Assembly: GCF_000350165.1 (NCBI RefSeq)
Contig: NZ_CAUI01000005.1
Coordinates: 248,001-312,000 of the forward strand
DNA: 64,000 nucleotides
From: Halanaerobium saccharolyticum subsp. saccharolyticum DSM 6643
GTDB taxonomy: Bacteria; Bacillota; Halanaerobiia; Halanaerobiales; Halanaerobiaceae
Direction: 5' to 3'
Part shown: piece by piece, positions 29,567 through 37,192 of the stretch
How positions within the stretch are numbered: the first letter of the stretch is position 1
Layout: every line of letters starts with the position of its first letter
Program-made: the position numbers and the translations under genes
The notes under the pieces: generated by a model
What the model saw: only the letters and a program-made list of their open reading frames with translations
What the model was told of the DNA's origin: nothing
The model's database searches: none

Positions 29567-30540
29567 TGGCTGAAAATTTACTAGAAGTTAAAAATCTAAA
29601 AAAATATTTCCCAGTTAAAGCTGGAATATTTAAAAAGACTGTTGCACATGTAAAAGCTGTTGATGATATTTCTTTTGCAGTAAAAGAAGGAGAAACACTC
29701 GGTCTAGTAGGAGAATCAGGTTGTGGTAAATCAACAACAGGTAGAACCATTCTACGACTTTTAGAAGCAACTGCTGGAGAAGTTATATTTGAAGGAAAAA
29801 GTGTAATGGATCTTGATAAAAAACAAATGCGTGCAATAAGACGTGATATGCAGATTATTTTTCAGGACCCATACGCATCACTTAATCCACGAATGACAGT
29901 AGCTGATATTGTTGGTGAACCACTTGATATTCATAAGTTAGCTAAAAACAAAAAAGAGCGCAATGAAAAAGTAAGAGAAATACTCGAAAATGTTGGACTT
30001 GGTGCTGAATATATGCATCGTTACCCGCATGAATTTAGTGGTGGACAGCGTCAGCGTATAGGTGTAGCTAGGGCTTTAGCAGTAGATCCTAAGTTGATTA
30101 TTGCAGATGAGCCAGTTTCTGCTCTTGATGTTTCAGTTCAGGCTCAGGTTGTAAACTTACTTCAGGATTTACAGAAGGAATTTGGTTTAACCTATTTATT
30201 TATTGCACATGATTTAAGTGTAGTTAAGCATATAAGTGATCGAGTTGCAGTTATGTATTTGGGTAAAATAGTTGAATTGACAGATAAAAAGGAATTGTTT
30301 AAGAATCCTATGCATCCTTACACTCAATCATTATTATCTGCAATTCCAGAAGCAGATCCAAAGAAGAAAAAAGACAGGATTATTTTAGAAGGAGATGTTC
30401 CTTCACCGGTAGATCCACCTTCTGGCTGTAGATTCCATCCCCGTTGTCCAAAAGCCTTTGAACCCTGTTCTGTTAAAGAACCAGAGTTTAAAGAATATGG
30501 TGATGGACATTTTGCTGCCTGTCACTTGTTAGATTTATAA
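29566..30540 (+). CDS. Peptide ABC transporter ATP-binding protein (DppF-like)
   Basis: Second ATPase, 324 residues. Walker [11 protein letters not shown]-loop [10 protein letters not shown], signature FSGGQRQR, Walker [13 protein letters not shown], and [13 protein letters not shown] are present. The C-terminal extension [15 protein letters not shown]...HFAACH repeats the cysteine pattern of its partner. Its ATG overlaps the stop of the previous gene (TAATG), giving tight coupling and equal amounts of the two ATPases. A strong terminator follows, ending the five-gene operon. Confidence 0.91.
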   Translation: MAENLLEVKNLKKYFPVKAGIFKKTVAHVKAVDDISFAVKEGETLGLVGESGCGKSTTGRTILRLLEATAGEVIFEGKSVMDLDKKQMRAIRRDMQIIFQDPYASLNPRMTVADIVGEPLDIHKLAKNKKERNEKVREILENVGLGAEYMHRYPHEFSGGQRQRIGVARALAVDPKLIIADEPVSALDVSVQAQVVNLLQDLQKEFGLTYLFIAHDLSVVKHISDRVAVMYLGKIVELTDKKELFKNPMHPYTQSLLSAIPEADPKKKKDRIILEGDVPSPVDPPSGCRFHPRCPKAFEPCSVKEPEFKEYGDGHFAACHLLDL

Positions 30541-30562
30541 ACAAATAGTGATATTTCATTAT

Positions 30563-30604
30563 ATCCCTGTACTGGTTTTTAAAATCCAGACAGGGATTTT
30601 CTTA
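30563..30604 (+). terminator. Rho-independent terminator
   Basis: Stem ATCCCTGT plus CTGG (30563-30575, with one bulged A) pairs with CCAG plus ACAGGGAT (30586-30597), followed by a T-rich run. It ends the peptide ABC operon before the extra binding-protein gene. Confidence 0.8.
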
Positions 30605-30669
30605 TTTTTAACGAATAATATTATTAAGCAGCTATTTTTTAAATAAGTTATTCAATTTGGAGGAAAAAA

Positions 30670-32259
30670 ATGAAAAAAATAAAAATAATTATTTTAGTTT
30701 TATTAATTATAATAACTGGGGTATATACTGTAAATGCTGAAAATTATGGTGGTGATTTAAAAGTTAAAATAAATAAAAGACCTTTAAATTTAAATCCAAT
30801 TTATTCATTTAACCAGACCGAAAAAATAATTAATAGCCAAATTTTTGACAAATTATTAGTTTTAAATAATAAAGGAGAAATAGTTAATAATTTAAGTAAA
30901 TCATGGGAAATTAATGAAAATTCGACTGTTTTTAGCTTTATTTTAAAAAAAGATGTATATTTTCATCCATATAAAAGGGATGGAAAAGAGATACCATTAG
31001 AGCAGAGAAAAGTTACTGCTGAGGATTGGAAATGGTCTTTTGAATATTTAGCTAATCCGGAAAATAAATCACCAAATGCAGAGATTTTTAATAAAGTACT
31101 TGGATATGATGATTATCGTCAGCAAAAGGAAAAAGAAATAACTGGCATTAGAGTAATTGATGATTATCAATTAGAAATAGAATTAAAAAAGCCATATGCT
31201 CCCTTTATTTATAATTTAGTTAAGGAAGCAGCAGTAGTAATACCAAAACAAGCAGTTTTGAATACAGATCAAAACTTTGCTTTAGCACCTGTAGGAACTG
31301 GTGCATTTAAATTAAAAGAATTTTTAAATAATAAAATTGTTTTAACTGAAAATAAAAATTACTGGAAAAATAATTATCAAAAAGAAAAATTACCATATTT
31401 AAAAAAAATTGATTTTTATTTTAATGAATCAAATGATTTAAATAGTAATTATCAAGATTTTGATTTATATCAACTTGAAGAAGATCAATTTACTGATTAT
31501 CAACATCAAAAAAACATAAAAAATAATTATAGTTTTAAAAAAATTGTAGATAATAATATTTATTTTGCTGCTTTTAATTATAAAAATAATTTTGACCTTA
31601 ATCCAAATTTTAAAGAGAGAAATGAAAAAATTAAGTCTATTTTAAATAAAAATGAGTTTATTCAAAACTTAAATTTAAATAATTTTAGTTATTTAAAAAA
31701 CGGAAGCAATGATCTTAAAATATTAAACAAAATAAATTATCAAAACCAGCAGTTATCAAAACAAGAATTAAATATTAATAAAAAATATTTACTGGAAATT
31801 GCTATTAATAATTCTAAATTAAATAATAAAATTAGCCAATTAATAAAAAAAGAATTAAAATCTAATTATATTGACTTGGATATAAATGAGTATAATTGGA
31901 CTAAATATTTAAATATTTTAAAAGATGATTTAAACGGGCAACTTTTTATAATGACATATAATTATAACAATAAATTTAATTTTATTACTGACAACTTTTA
32001 TTCTGAGTCTGAAAATAATTATTTTAATTATGAAAATAGAAGACTAGATAATTTAATTGATTATATCAAACTAACAAAAAATGAAAATAAACAAGATAAA
32101 GCTTATGAGATAATTGAAGAAATTTTGCTAAATGATAATCCTTTTATTTTTATATTGCAGAGTCAAGACAACTATTTAATTACTAATCAATTGTTAAATC
32201 AAGATATTTTTGAAAATATATATACTCGCAATAATTTTGAATTATTATATTTTAAATAA
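30670..32259 (+). CDS. Divergent family 5 substrate-binding protein
   Basis: A 529-residue exported binding protein, distantly related to the 24.7-kb protein. It has a signal peptide (hydrophobic core, then TVNAEN) without lipobox cysteine. Family features are weaker but visible: LNLNPIYSFNQTEKIINSQIFDKLL, SKSWEINENSTVFSFILKKDVYFH, VTAEDWKWSFEYLANP and PVGTGAFKLKEF. From about residue 240 it is extremely rich in Asn, Lys, Ile and Tyr, and the DNA is unusually AT-rich even for this genome. It has its own GGAGG site and terminator. It may feed the upstream permeases with another ligand or be a sensor; neither is shown. Confidence 0.75.
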   Translation: MKKIKIIILVLLIIITGVYTVNAENYGGDLKVKINKRPLNLNPIYSFNQTEKIINSQIFDKLLVLNNKGEIVNNLSKSWEINENSTVFSFILKKDVYFHPYKRDGKEIPLEQRKVTAEDWKWSFEYLANPENKSPNAEIFNKVLGYDDYRQQKEKEITGIRVIDDYQLEIELKKPYAPFIYNLVKEAAVVIPKQAVLNTDQNFALAPVGTGAFKLKEFLNNKIVLTENKNYWKNNYQKEKLPYLKKIDFYFNESNDLNSNYQDFDLYQLEEDQFTDYQHQKNIKNNYSFKKIVDNNIYFAAFNYKNNFDLNPNFKERNEKIKSILNKNEFIQNLNLNNFSYLKNGSNDLKILNKINYQNQQLSKQELNINKKYLLEIAINNSKLNNKISQLIKKELKSNYIDLDINEYNWTKYLNILKDDLNGQLFIMTYNYNNKFNFITDNFYSESENNYFNYENRRLDNLIDYIKLTKNENKQDKAYEIIEEILLNDNPFIFILQSQDNYLITNQLLNQDIFENIYTRNNFELLYFK

Positions 32260-32281
32260 ATATATTAATAAAAATTCAATC

Positions 32282-32318
32282 AAACCTTGAAAACCATTTC
32301 ATTGTTTCAAGGTTTTTT
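32282..32318 (+). terminator. Rho-independent terminator
   Basis: AAACCTTGAAA (32282-32292) pairs perfectly with TTTCAAGGTTT (32305-32315), followed by T residues. It isolates the divergent binding-protein gene from the LacI gene. The rest of the 285-base gap is very AT-rich with no gene seen. Confidence 0.82.
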
Positions 32319-32509
32319 CATAACTTAAATTAACAGAAAAATAACAAAATTTAAAATTTAAAGAATTTATCTTATTTTATTACATATTTTTCTTTAAAAT
32401 AAATATATTTATAATAAAAAGGCTTATAATTACCTAAAAATGATAAATTATCAAAAAAATTTGATTTTTTTGCAGGAGTTATTTATTTGCTGTTGAATAT
32501 ATTAAATAG

Positions 32510-32523
32510 TGAAATGGATTTCA
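32510..32523 (+). promoter_or_regulatory. Candidate LacI-family operator
   Basis: Perfect palindrome TGAAAT-GG-ATTTCA, 21 bases before the start of the LacI gene. Its size and outline resemble LacI-family operators, though the centre is GG and not the usual CG. Autoregulation is inferred. Confidence 0.4.
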
Positions 32524-32544
32524 TAAAATTTAGGAGAGAAAATT

Positions 32545-33594
32545 ATGGATGTAACTATGAAAGATGTAGCAAAATTAGCAGGAGTTTCATTAAGCACAGT
32601 CTCACGCGTTTTAAATGATAGTTCACTAGTTAGAGAAGAAACAGCTAGAAAAGTTGAAAAGGCTGTGGAAAAGTTGGATTATCAGATTAATGATTCTGCT
32701 CGAATATTGAGAACAAATACCAGTAATTTAATTGGGGTTATTGGGGCTGGTATGGAAAGACCTTTTTTAGCCAACCTGCTTAAAGGAATTGAAGCAGAGG
32801 CTAGAGAGCGTGGTTTTGCTCTGATTTATGGTGATTCTGATGGTGAGTTTGAAAAAGAACAAAATTATTTAAATATTATGAAACAGAAAAAAATTGATGG
32901 TATTATTTTAATTACTACTAATTATTATAATGATTTACTTTCAATAGTTAAAAATTATAACATTCCAGTTGTTTTTGCTTCAGGTTATATAAGTGATCCA
33001 GAAATCAGCTGTGTTACAGTAGATAATGTTGCTGCAGCATATGACATGGTAGAATTTTTATGTCAGTCTGGGCATAAAAATATGGCTTTTATTAAAGGGC
33101 CTGATCTCGATATGCTTGCCAGTCAAGAAAGATTAAGAGGAGTTAAGCTTGCTTTAAGATTAAGTGATATAGAATATGATTCTAAGAGGTTTATTGAAGG
33201 AGATTTCACTTTTGAAAGTGGTTATTCAGCAGCAAAAAAAATTATTAATAAATTTCCGGATGTAACAGCAATTTTTGCTTTTAATGATGAAATGGCAGTG
33301 GGAACCATAAGATTTTTAAAAGAACAAGGAATTAAAGTGCCAGAGGATATTTCTGTCGTTGGTTTTGATGGTATTGATTTAGGTAATTATACCGATCCCG
33401 CTTTAACAACTATCAAACAATCTGGATATCATCTAGGTTTAAAAAGTATAGAGATGCTAAACCAAATTATAAATGAAGGAAAAATTGAAGACAATAAAGT
33501 TTTTATTCCACATAAACTTGTGGTTAGAGAAAGCACAAATAAATTAAATGAACTGACTACTAAGCAGGAGGTGATAACAAAAAATAGGGGGTAG
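32545..33594 (+). CDS. LacI-family transcriptional regulator
   Basis: A 349-residue repressor. The N-terminal helix-turn-helix is MKDVAKLAGVSLSTVSRVLND, with the hinge helix near NDSARILRTNTSN. A periplasmic-binding-protein-like sugar domain follows (SNLIGVIGAG, AAYDMVEFLCQSGHKNMAFIKGP, AIFAFNDEMAVG, VVGFDGIDLGNYTDPALTTI). The operon context says it controls the sugar ABC transporter and GH65 phosphorylase directly downstream. The effector would be the imported disaccharide or its phosphorolysis product. Confidence 0.9.
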   Translation: MDVTMKDVAKLAGVSLSTVSRVLNDSSLVREETARKVEKAVEKLDYQINDSARILRTNTSNLIGVIGAGMERPFLANLLKGIEAEARERGFALIYGDSDGEFEKEQNYLNIMKQKKIDGIILITTNYYNDLLSIVKNYNIPVVFASGYISDPEISCVTVDNVAAAYDMVEFLCQSGHKNMAFIKGPDLDMLASQERLRGVKLALRLSDIEYDSKRFIEGDFTFESGYSAAKKIINKFPDVTAIFAFNDEMAVGTIRFLKEQGIKVPEDISVVGFDGIDLGNYTDPALTTIKQSGYHLGLKSIEMLNQIINEGKIEDNKVFIPHKLVVRESTNKLNELTTKQEVITKNRG

Positions 33595-33659
33595 TTAAGA
33601 TATATTCTTAACACATTTATTTTAATTTAATTGACAAATTTAGAGGAGGAGAATTATTA

Positions 33660-34967
33660 ATGAGAAAAAATTTATTTTTAGTTTTAGCTTTAGTTTTTGT
33701 TATTGCATTTAGTGGTATTGCTTTTGCTGATAGTCATGGAGAAGAAATTTCTTTAACTGTTGCTGGTGGTGCAGTTGGGCAGGAGAAAGAACTGACTATT
33801 AAAGCTGCAGAAATGTATATGGAAAGAAATCCTAATGTAACAGTTGAAGTTTTAGAAACTCCTGACTTAGCTAATGACAGATTAGGTTTATACTTACAGT
33901 TTTTAGAAGCTGAAAGTCCTGAAGTAGATGTATATCAAATTGATGTAATCTGGCCTGGTGATTTAGCAGAACACTTTGTTGATTTTTATGATTATGGTGC
34001 AGAAGAAGTTGTTGATAAGCATTTCCAGGCAATTATTGATAATAACACAACAACTGATGGTCGTTTAGTAGCGATGCCTTGGTTTACAGATGCAGGTCTT
34101 TTATATTATAGAACAGATCTTTTAGAAAAATATGACCGAGAAGTTCCAGAAACCTGGGATGAATTAGAAGAAACTGCTCAATATATTATGGAAGAAGAAA
34201 GAGCTGCAGGTAATGAAGATTTTTATGGTTATGTATGGCAGGGAGACGCTTATGAAGGTTTAACTTGTGACGCTCTAGAATGGACATATTCTAATGGCGG
34301 TGGACAGATAGTAAGTCCTGATCAGAAAATAACAATTAATAATGATAAAGCAATTGAGATTATTAATCAAGCAGCTGGTTGGGTAGGAACTATTTCTCCA
34401 ACTGGTGTAACAGGTATGGGCGAAGAAGATGCTCGTTCAATGTGGGAAGCTGGTAATGCATTATTTATGCGTAATTGGCCTTATGCTTATGCTTTAGGAA
34501 ATCAAGAAGGTAAGCCGACTGCTGGTAACTTTGGTGTGTCACCTTTACCTGCTGGAGATAGCGGCAAATCAGCAGCAACATTAGGAGGCTGGAACTTAGG
34601 AGTAAGTAAGTACAGTAATCACCCTGAAGAAGCAGCTAAATTAGCTATGTTCTTAGCTGGAGAAGAAGTTCAGAAGATGCGTGCTGTAGAAGGTTCTTTC
34701 AATCCTACAATTAAATCATTGTATGAAGATGAAGACGTACTAGAAGCAGTTCCTTTCTTTGGTAGTCTTTACGATGTGTTTACAAATGCTGTTGCTCGTC
34801 CTTCTACTGCAACTGCTCCACAGTATAATCAGGTATCAGAATTATTCTTCCAGGCTGTACATTCAGTATTAACTGGTGAAAGTGATGCTCAAACAGCTAT
34901 TGAGTATTTAGAATTAGATTTAGAAGATACTACAGGATTTGAAACTGGTGAGCCAGTTCAACCATAA
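33660..34967 (+). CDS. Sugar ABC transporter substrate-binding protein (ThuE/trehalose-maltose type)
   Basis: Family 1 solute-binding protein, 435 residues. The signal peptide ends SGIAFADSH with no lipobox cysteine, giving a free periplasmic protein. Features of the trehalose/maltose-binding subgroup include LTVAGGAVGQEKELTIKAAEMY, VDVYQIDVIWPGDLAEHF, MPWFTDAGLLYYRTDLLEKY and GGWNLGVSKYSNHPEEAAKLAMFL. The surface is markedly acidic, with DEED- and EEE-rich stretches, consistent with high salt. Upstream is AGGAGGAG. A strong hairpin follows and probably lets this protein be made in excess over the permeases. Confidence 0.88.
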   Translation: MRKNLFLVLALVFVIAFSGIAFADSHGEEISLTVAGGAVGQEKELTIKAAEMYMERNPNVTVEVLETPDLANDRLGLYLQFLEAESPEVDVYQIDVIWPGDLAEHFVDFYDYGAEEVVDKHFQAIIDNNTTTDGRLVAMPWFTDAGLLYYRTDLLEKYDREVPETWDELEETAQYIMEEERAAGNEDFYGYVWQGDAYEGLTCDALEWTYSNGGGQIVSPDQKITINNDKAIEIINQAAGWVGTISPTGVTGMGEEDARSMWEAGNALFMRNWPYAYALGNQEGKPTAGNFGVSPLPAGDSGKSAATLGGWNLGVSKYSNHPEEAAKLAMFLAGEEVQKMRAVEGSFNPTIKSLYEDEDVLEAVPFFGSLYDVFTNAVARPSTATAPQYNQVSELFFQAVHSVLTGESDAQTAIEYLELDLEDTTGFETGEPVQP

Positions 34968-34993
34968 GTAAAATTATTTAAAATTGTTAATAA

Positions 34994-35023
34994 TCTGGAG
35001 AGGTTTTAACCTCTCCAGATTTT
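34994..35023 (+). terminator. Intra-operon attenuator/terminator hairpin
   Basis: TCTGGAGAGGTT (34994-35005) pairs perfectly with AACCTCTCCAGA (35008-35019), followed by TTTT. It lies between the binding-protein gene and the first permease, where partial termination commonly lowers permease expression. Confidence 0.8.
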
Positions 35024-35043
35024 ATAAAAAAGGGGGGGACTTA

Positions 35044-36114
35044 ATGGCAAATAGCAATTCATCAAATCTGGCAAAAGAAGAACAAAAATTAGCGCTTAAA
35101 TTGTTAATACCAGCATTTTTAATTTTAATTATAATTGCTTTATATCCTCTGGGGCAGGTTTTTTATACAAGTTTTACTGATAAAGAATTTGCTTCAACTA
35201 AAGAAACTAGTTTTGTTGGTTTAGATAATTATAAAGCATTGCTATCAGTTACTGTTAAAGAATTAGAACCTATAATTGATGAAGGAACAGGTGAACAAGC
35301 AGTTGACGATGAAAGTGGAGAAAAATTATTTCAAAGACCAATAAGAGTTTTACCAAGAGATCCTTATTTATATCGACCATCATTTGAGTTTAGTGTTTTT
35401 GGAAATAAGTATGTGGTTGGTGCTCGAACTCCAGATTTTATTAGATCTGTCTGGAATACTTTAATTTTCACACTATTTTCAGTGTTTTTTGAGACATTGC
35501 TTGGCTTAATAGTTGCCTTGGTAGTTAATAGTGAATTTAAAGGTAGAGGAGCTATGAGGGCAGTAATGTTGGTTCCTTGGGCTGTAATTACAGTTGTTTC
35601 TGCAAGAATGTGGGAATGGATGTTTGAACCAACAAGGGCAGGTTTATTTAATATGTTAGGTGATAGATTTGGTTTGATTGACGGTAGTTATTCCTTTTTA
35701 AGTAATAATGCTTTACAGCTTCCAGCAATTATAGCAGTTGATGTATGGAAAACTACTCCTTTTATGGCTTTATTAATTCTTGCTGGTTTACAGCTGATTC
35801 CAAATGAATTATATGAAGCAGCAGAAATGGATGGGGCTAGTAAATTTAGACAGTTTTTTAATATTACCTTACCATTATTGAAACCATCACTAGCGGTAGC
35901 TTTAATTTTTAGAACCTTAGATGCTTTGAGAGTTTTTGATGTGTTTCAGGTAATGCTGTCACAGAAAAGATATTCAATGGCAAGTTTTAATTACTTTCAA
36001 TTGATTTCAGCCAGACAAATGGGAATGGCATCAGCAATTGGAGTTATAATCTTTATCATTATCTTTGGTTTTGCTATTCTTTATATGAAATCCTTAGGAG
36101 TTGATACAGAATGA
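35044..36114 (+). CDS. Sugar ABC transporter permease (MalF-like)
   Basis: First membrane subunit of the sugar importer, 356 residues. The helix LALKLLIPAFLILIIIALYPLG starts the channel. The coupling motif is in NELYEAAEMDGASKFRQFFNITLPLLKP. Between the first two helices there is an acidic loop of about 90 residues (including IDEGTGEQAVDDESGEKLF), longer than in most short MalF-type permeases. ATG 35044 is chosen because GGGGGGG precedes it; the frame extends to 34984 through the hairpin. It overlaps the second permease gene by 4 bases. Confidence 0.89.
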   Translation: MANSNSSNLAKEEQKLALKLLIPAFLILIIIALYPLGQVFYTSFTDKEFASTKETSFVGLDNYKALLSVTVKELEPIIDEGTGEQAVDDESGEKLFQRPIRVLPRDPYLYRPSFEFSVFGNKYVVGARTPDFIRSVWNTLIFTLFSVFFETLLGLIVALVVNSEFKGRGAMRAVMLVPWAVITVVSARMWEWMFEPTRAGLFNMLGDRFGLIDGSYSFLSNNALQLPAIIAVDVWKTTPFMALLILAGLQLIPNELYEAAEMDGASKFRQFFNITLPLLKPSLAVALIFRTLDALRVFDVFQVMLSQKRYSMASFNYFQLISARQMGMASAIGVIIFIIIFGFAILYMKSLGVDTE

Positions 36115-36977
36115 CAAGAGATCAGAAAAAAACACTTAAAAAAGTCTTATTCTATCTTGTGCTGGCAGTAATTATTGTTTATTTATTATTTCCATTTTAC
36201 TGGGCTATATCCTCATCTCTAAAATCAGAGGCCCAGTTAAGTATGACTCCAGCAACCTTGATTCCTAGAGACCCAGATACTGGTGAGATATCCTTTTTTA
36301 CTAGAAACTATAGAGCTATATTTTCTAATGGAGGTTTTGTTAGAGGTCTAATTAACAGTACAATAGTAGCAACTTCAACTACTATCTTAGCTCTTTTAAC
36401 GGGATCATTTGCAGCTTTTGCCTTAGGTAAGTTAAGATTCAAAGGTAAAGCACCAGCGCTTTATACAATTTTAGCAATGACTATGTTTCCTCAGGTTACA
36501 GTATTATCAGGGCTATATGCAGTAATAAATGCTTTAAATTTAAGTGCTAGAGTAAGTATGATATTTACATATCTATTATTTACTCTACCATTTACAACCT
36601 GGGTTTTGACTTCTTTCTTTAGAGACTTACCTGATGAAATTATGCAGTCAGCACAGGTGGATGGTGCAACACCTTTTCAGACTTTCCATATGATCTTGCT
36701 GCCGCTTACTGCACCTGCTTTGGTTACAACAGGTTTATTGTCATTTATTCAGGCCTGGAATGAGTATCTCTTTGCCTTAACATTTACATCTATTGATCCA
36801 AGTGCAAGAACTGTACCGGTAGCTATTCAATTTTTCTCGGGAGAATTTGCCCGGCAGGAACCATTTGGAGAAATTATGGCAGCAGCAGTTATGGTTACAG
36901 TTCCAATTGTAGTTTTAGTATTAATTTTCCAAAGAAGAATTGTAGCTGGCTTAACAGCTGGAGCAGTAAAAGGCTAA
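36111..36977 (+). CDS. Sugar ABC transporter permease (MalG-like)
   Basis: Second membrane subunit, 288 residues, starting inside the stop of the MalF-like gene. The N-terminal helix VLFYLVLAVIIVYLLFPFYWA is followed by the channel domain with the coupling motif LPDEIMQSAQVDGATPFQTFHMILLPLTAPALV. No ATPase gene follows, so the transporter must share a general MsmX-type ATPase encoded elsewhere, as is common for this family in Firmicutes. Confidence 0.89.
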   Translation: MTRDQKKTLKKVLFYLVLAVIIVYLLFPFYWAISSSLKSEAQLSMTPATLIPRDPDTGEISFFTRNYRAIFSNGGFVRGLINSTIVATSTTILALLTGSFAAFALGKLRFKGKAPALYTILAMTMFPQVTVLSGLYAVINALNLSARVSMIFTYLLFTLPFTTWVLTSFFRDLPDEIMQSAQVDGATPFQTFHMILLPLTAPALVTTGLLSFIQAWNEYLFALTFTSIDPSARTVPVAIQFFSGEFARQEPFGEIMAAAVMVTVPIVVLVLIFQRRIVAGLTAGAVKG

Positions 36978-37060
36978 ATACAATAAACTAAGAAGAGATA
37001 GATATTAGTCTTAGTTTGATCTAAATTGAATATTAAACTGATTAGAAATTAGATAAAATC

Positions 37061-37104
37061 AGGCCATCAGATTATAAGATATTATTTTTTGATGGCCTAA
37101 TTTC
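37061..37104 (+). terminator. Hairpin, probable terminator or attenuator
   Basis: AGGCCATCA (37061-37069) pairs with TGATGGCCT (37090-37098) across a 20-base AT-rich loop, followed by a T-rich stretch. It lies between the permease and GH65 genes. Confidence 0.6.
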
Positions 37105-37192
37105 TTTGTCTATTTAAATAACATTTTTTAAATTTATTTAAATAATGATATTTCACAATATCATTAAGTATATTATAAGAGGAGGCATAAAA

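Noticed and set aside
33632-33637. TTGACA before the sugar-binding protein gene as a -35 box
   Set aside because: It lies only 23 bases before the start codon and next to the AGGAGG box, leaving no room for a -10 element and start point.
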